Assembly (NCBI GenBank): GCA_017399695.1
Contig: JAFQBK010000012.1
Span: 248,001-312,000, forward strand
Direction: 5' to 3'
DNA: 64,000 nucleotides
Source: Clostridia bacterium
Lineage (GTDB): Bacteria; Bacillota; Clostridia; UBA1381; UBA9506
Made by a program: the position numbers and the translations under genes. Below the pieces are notes generated by a model that was given only the letters and a program-made list of their open reading frames with translations, had not been told where the DNA came from and made no database searches. Below are positions 60,431-64,000 of the stretch, one piece after another. Within the stretch, counting starts at the first letter, position 1; each line of letters opens with the position of its first letter.

Positions 60431-61478
60431 ATTGATTTTTATTCTCTATATGTTCATCAAAAGTCTTCGAAAAATGATGCTTCCCATCCGAACCTAATAC
60501 AAAGAACAAGGCATCCGAATTACTCGGATGAAGTGCCGCCTCCACGGCTTGCACACCGGGAGACGCAATTGGTCCAATCGGCAGTCCCTTGTTTCGATAG
60601 GTATTATAAGGCGATTCAATTTTCGTATCCGCAATCGAAAGCACCGGCTTTCTTTCCTTTAAGATGTACTGTACCGTCGCACACGATTGAAGATACGGGT
60701 ACGAACTGCTGTTTAAGCGATTGTGAAATACTGCAGATACATCTCGCCTGTCTTCATCCCCCAAAGCCTCACGCTCAACGATAGAAGCAAGCGTCACAAT
60801 TTCATCCATGGAATAGCCGAGCTCTTTCGCCCGCTTGATATTCTCCTCCGTATAAACCAACCGGTCAAACTGCGAAAGCATCGCACGAATGATATCCTCT
60901 TCTGTGTTGTCCTTGGAAAACAAATAAGTGTCGGGGAATAAATACCCCTCTAAGCGATTTTCTCTTTTGGGGATGCCCTCGACAAATGCAAAATCAAAGT
61001 CGCCGTTTTCCACCAAATCCATAAACACTGCACGGTCGACAAGCCCCGCCTCTTCCAAACGGTCTGCAATCTGCCGCAGCTCAAAGCCCTCGGGAATAGT
61101 CACCTTAACCGCATCCTGTTTCGCACGACTGCCATCCGTCAGAATAGAAAATACCTCACCGTAGCCGGCATCTTTCGGAACGATAAATGTGCCCTGCTTG
61201 AACTTTCCGTCATGGCCGCCAAAACGCGACATCAAACGAAAGAAGGTCGGATAGGAAATGACCCCCTCCTCTTTTAATTCTTCCGCTATGTTTGCCGTCG
61301 ACGCACCCTCGGTAACTTCAATCTCCACCGTCTCAATAAACGATGTCATTGGGCTGGTTACCGAACCGGTATAATCCGCCAAAAGCGATATACCCATCCA
61401 CACAACGAGCAAAATAGCAACAGCCAAAACACTCGCCAGAATGATTTTCTTTTGTTTCCTTTTATCGATCGGTTCCAA
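60429..61478 (-). CDS. mltG: Endolytic murein transglycosylase MltG (YceG-like)
   Basis: 349 residues. A cytoplasmic N-terminus and one membrane helix (about 12-34) anchor it; a LysM-like region follows (ETVEIEVTEGASTANIAEELKEEGV). The catalytic glutamate is Glu235 in ASIVERE. The C-terminal motif YNTYRNKGLPIGPIASPG is typical. It cuts new glycan strands near the membrane and may set their length. It is the last gene of the tsaC-rimI-tsaD-mltG run, 23 bases after tsaD. Confidence 0.95.
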   Translation of the reverse strand: MEPIDKRKQKKIILASVLAVAILLVVWMGISLLADYTGSVTSPMTSFIETVEIEVTEGASTANIAEELKEEGVISYPTFFRLMSRFGGHDGKFKQGTFIVPKDAGYGEVFSILTDGSRAKQDAVKVTIPEGFELRQIADRLEEAGLVDRAVFMDLVENGDFDFAFVEGIPKRENRLEGYLFPDTYLFSKDNTEEDIIRAMLSQFDRLVYTEENIKRAKELGYSMDEIVTLASIVEREALGDEDRRDVSAVFHNRLNSSSYPYLQSCATVQYILKERKPVLSIADTKIESPYNTYRNKGLPIGPIASPGVQAVEAALHPSNSDALFFVLGSDGKHHFSKTFDEHIENKNQ

Positions 61479-61501
61479 CGGTCATCCCTCCCGTTTTCAA
61501 A

Positions 61502-62509
61502 TCACAATTTCAAATTCGGCACGGCATTTAATGTGCCGTCTGCAAACTCTCCCGTGAGCGACTTATAGTATCCTGCGCAGGCAATCATCGCCGCATTGTC
61601 CGTACAAAGAATTGGTCGGGGATAATAAAGCTCCATTCCATTGGCTTTCGCCGCGCCGTCAAAAGACCTGCGAAGCGCACCATTTGCACTGACACCGCCG
61701 GCAAGCACAACCTTGTTCGTGCCCTTTGCTTTTGCCGCACGGATGGTGTGCTCCGTTAGGACATTTACCACCGCATACTGAAAGCTTGCTGCAATATCCG
61801 CTTTATCGTAGGTTTCCCCACGCTGCTCGAGCTTATGCAAATGATTGATAACTGCCGTCTTTACGCCGCTGAAACTAAAATCAAAACAGTTATCGGAAAA
61901 CTCCACCTGCGGAAAACTAACTGCATCACATCTCCCGGATTCTGAGAGCTTCTCCACCTTCGGACCGCCCGGATACCCAAGTCCTAACACGCGCGCAATT
62001 TTATCAAACGCCTCACCCGCCGCATCATCACGGGTTCTGCCCAAAATTTCGAACTCCATATAATCCTTCACATACACAATATGGCTATGTCCGCCCGACG
62101 CCACCAAACAGACAAACGGCGGAGCAAGGTCCGGGTGTTCAATGTAATTTGCCGCAATGTGCCCATGAATGTGATTGACCGCCACGAGCGGAATCCCTCT
62201 TGCCACGGAAATTGCCTTTGCCGCGGAAACACCAACCAATAGTGCACCAACTAAGCCCGGTCCATAAGTAACCGCAATCGCATCGATATCCGAAAAATCC
62301 TTTCCTGCCTCAGAAAGCGCGCCGCCAATGACCTGTGAAATGTTTAAGATATGGTTTCTCGATGCAATCTCCGGCACCACGCCGCCATACTTTTTATGAA
62401 TATCAATCTGCGATGAAATCACATTGGAAAGCACCGTTCGCCCATTTAATACTACAGATGCCGCTGTTTCATCGCACGAAGATTCGATTCCTAAAATCAG
62501 CTTGTCCAC
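61502..62509 (-). CDS. tsaD: tRNA N6-adenosine threonylcarbamoyltransferase
   Basis: 335 residues of the Kae1/Qri7/TsaD family, which transfers the threonylcarbamoyl group to A37 of ANN-decoding tRNAs with TsaB and TsaE. Iron ligands His113 and His117 are in [13 protein letters not shown]-site motifs [19 protein letters not shown] and [11 protein letters not shown] are present. It is encoded with tsaC and rimI. tsaB and tsaE are not in the window. Confidence 0.97.
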   Translation of the reverse strand: MDKLILGIESSCDETAASVVLNGRTVLSNVISSQIDIHKKYGGVVPEIASRNHILNISQVIGGALSEAGKDFSDIDAIAVTYGPGLVGALLVGVSAAKAISVARGIPLVAVNHIHGHIAANYIEHPDLAPPFVCLVASGGHSHIVYVKDYMEFEILGRTRDDAAGEAFDKIARVLGLGYPGGPKVEKLSESGRCDAVSFPQVEFSDNCFDFSFSGVKTAVINHLHKLEQRGETYDKADIAASFQYAVVNVLTEHTIRAAKAKGTNKVVLAGGVSANGALRRSFDGAAKANGMELYYPRPILCTDNAAMIACAGYYKSLTGEFADGTLNAVPNLKL

Positions 62510-62520
62510 TGCTTGCCTCC

Positions 62521-62955
62521 CTACCGAAAATACCGTGTCATTAAGACGGCATCTTCTGTATTGTCATAATATCGGGGTCTGACCCCTACCTTTTCAAAAC
62601 CAAAGCTTTCATACAGGCGAATCGCCGCCTCGTTGCTTTTTCGCACCTCTAAAGTCAGAAAGGCAAGCCCCTCCTCTTTTGCCATCGTAACAAAAGAAGA
62701 AAGCAAAGCATGTGCAATTCCCTTTCTCCGATGCTCCGGCAAAACGGCAATGTTTGTGATGTTTCCCTCGTCCGCAACTCGATAAAAGCCCATATAGCCG
62801 ACCACATCGCCATTCTCTTCTGCCACACGATAGACAGACCGCTCTGCCGAAAGCTCTTCCGAAAGCATTTTCTCTGTCCATGGTACAGAAAAGCACGCCC
62901 GTTCAATCTCTGCGACACGAGAAACGTCCGATGCTTCCATTGTTCGAATTAACAC
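62521..62955 (-). CDS. rimI: Ribosomal-protein-alanine N-acetyltransferase RimI (GTG start)
   Basis: 144-residue GNAT acetyltransferase: [26 protein letters not shown], the acetyl-CoA loop [12 protein letters not shown] and the end [14 protein letters not shown]. RimI acetylates the N-terminus of S18 in E. coli, probably a broader set elsewhere. GTG 62955 gives the typical N-terminus; the ribosome binding site is weak, and the start overlaps the end of tsaC, so translation is coupled. Confidence 0.93.
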   Translation of the reverse strand: MLIRTMEASDVSRVAEIERACFSVPWTEKMLSEELSAERSVYRVAEENGDVVGYMGFYRVADEGNITNIAVLPEHRRKGIAHALLSSFVTMAKEEGLAFLTLEVRKSNEAAIRLYESFGFEKVGVRPRYYDNTEDAVLMTRYFR

Positions 62956-63974
62956 TTTATCACATTCCCTCCGGCGGCTTTATAAATGCGGTTTTTAATT
63001 GCCGGCTCAATACCATTATCCCCAAAGGGAAGCTCCGCGATAATCAATTCTGCGCCCAAAGCATCAAAACGCCGCAAAAGGTCAAACAGATTCGCCGCAT
63101 ATTCTTTCGCTGTTCTTCCGCCGTCTAATAAAATATCCGCCTTGTATTCCGCATCACCTGAGGTCAGAACACCGACTCGTTTCCCCTCCGCTTTTGCATC
63201 CTCTATCAGTTCTTCAATTCTTGCCTCGCGCCACTCGCCCTCAACAATCACCATCTGTGCTTTCGGTGCGTAGTGCTTGTACTTCATTCCCGGGCTTTTC
63301 GGCGCAACGCCTGTATCGGTCAAGCCTCTGTCATAAGTAACCTCACCCAAAACCGCATCCAAAACATCTTTTCCTATGCCGCCCGGGCGCAAAATTTGGG
63401 CAGGAGTTACAGTTGTATCAAGCACAGTCGATTCCAAACCGACACTTGCAGCCCCGCCATCAATAATATAATCCACTTTCCCCATCAAATCTTCTATAAC
63501 GTGTTCTGCTCTCGTCGGGCTCGGCTTGCCTGAAGTGTTTGCTGACGGTGCTGCCACGGGTACGCCGGAAAGCTCTAATAATTTTCTTGCAATCGGATGA
63601 GACGGGAGGCGAACCGCCACCGTATCAAGCCCTGCGGTTACCGCATCCGGAACGGTATCTTTTCGTGGCATTACGAGCGTAATTGGTCCCGGCCAGAAAT
63701 GCTCCATTACAAGACCTGCCGCCGCAGGAATCTCCGAAACAACCGCTTTTGCTTGTTCTTTTTTCGCAATATGTACAATCAGCGGATTATCCGACGGTCT
63801 GCCCTTTGCCTCGAAAATCGCCTTGACGCTTTCTTCCATCAACGCATTTGCACCAAGACCATAAACCGTCTCCGTTGGAAATACGACAAGACCGCCCTCT
63901 GCCAGACAGCGCGCCGGCTCACAAAGGAGGTCGAAATCCTTTTCCGAACAAATTTTTATAATTTTCGTTTTCAT
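62949..63974 (-). CDS. tsaC: Threonylcarbamoyl-AMP synthase, Sua5 type
   Basis: 341 residues, the long two-domain Sua5/YwlC form. The YrdC domain (about 1-205) makes threonylcarbamoyl-AMP from threonine, bicarbonate and ATP: FPTETVYGLGANAL, KGRPSDNPLIVHI, and SANTSGKPSPT. A linker with SPGMKYKHYAPKAQMVI leads to the C-terminal Sua5 domain. ATG 63974 has AGGTGA six bases upstream; GTG 63983 is part of that site. Upstream genes are outside the window. Overlaps rimI by seven bases. Confidence 0.96.
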   Translation of the reverse strand: MKTKIIKICSEKDFDLLCEPARCLAEGGLVVFPTETVYGLGANALMEESVKAIFEAKGRPSDNPLIVHIAKKEQAKAVVSEIPAAAGLVMEHFWPGPITLVMPRKDTVPDAVTAGLDTVAVRLPSHPIARKLLELSGVPVAAPSANTSGKPSPTRAEHVIEDLMGKVDYIIDGGAASVGLESTVLDTTVTPAQILRPGGIGKDVLDAVLGEVTYDRGLTDTGVAPKSPGMKYKHYAPKAQMVIVEGEWREARIEELIEDAKAEGKRVGVLTSGDAEYKADILLDGGRTAKEYAANLFDLLRRFDALGAELIIAELPFGDNGIEPAIKNRIYKAAGGNVIKC

Positions 63975-64000
63975 AAAATTCACCTAAAATGTCAAAAATA

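Overview
The window looks like part of the chromosome of a clostridial Firmicute (class Clostridia). This rests on the gram-positive S10-spc-alpha ribosomal gene order ending in rplQ, the KOW-domain protein between map and infA, a zinc-binding type of S14 and adenylate kinase, an AbrB-type regulator with a C-terminal Cys4 motif, and strong AGGAGG ribosome binding sites with consensus sigma-A promoters. No rRNA, intact tRNA, CRISPR array or insertion sequence was seen. The species cannot be named from the sequence alone.

Layout. (1) 1-3148, plus strand: end of tpiA, then gpmI and eno, a lower-glycolysis run. (2) 3441-9048, minus strand: a tight operon araC - GDSL esterase - mutY - CDF cation transporter - ABC exporter. 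(3) 9171-13857, plus strand: a PIG-L deacetylase followed by a NagB-like protein that has lost a catalytic aspartate, then separately transcribed MATE, AbrB and acyltransferase genes. (4) 13907-24725, minus strand: a 42-residue Asn/Gln-rich small gene, M20 peptidase, alanine-dehydrogenase-like enzyme, SWEET-like protein with a MATE transporter, the run GH20-like hydrolase - DMT transporter - SstT, two small membrane proteins, and a second AraC regulator that diverges from a third MATE gene. (5) 24840-28937, plus strand: the MATE gene, then mtaB (tRNA modification) with a membrane-anchored protein of unknown function.

(6) 28966-42400, minus strand: a compact phage-derived cluster. Its order is TerS-like, TerL (PBSX type), portal, scaffold, major capsid, connectors, tail tube, Gp15, a short tape-measure candidate, distal tail, tail/baseplate, BppU-like, XkdX-like, amidase and holin. 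It has no integrase, repressor, replication or capsid protease gene. One perfect-consensus sigma-A promoter (42720-42748) faces into it. A perfect LexA palindrome lies just downstream of the promoter, and a 14-bp near-palindrome sits in the promoter spacer with an inverted copy in the leader. This is the strongest candidate for an undescribed system: a domesticated, DNA-damage-inducible particle, either gene-transfer-agent-like or PBSX-like. The genes and sites are seen; the function is inferred.

(7) 42912-58902, minus strand: the ribosomal superoperon from rpsJ to rplQ, including secY, adk, map, infA and rpoA. It is preceded by a leader of about 340 nt that contains a terminator-like hairpin. 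Four of its genes appear to use TTG or GTG starts. (8) 59443-63974: an RluC/RluD-type pseudouridine synthase on plus; on minus tsaC/sua5 - rimI - tsaD - mltG, coupling tRNA t6A synthesis to a cell-wall transglycosylase.
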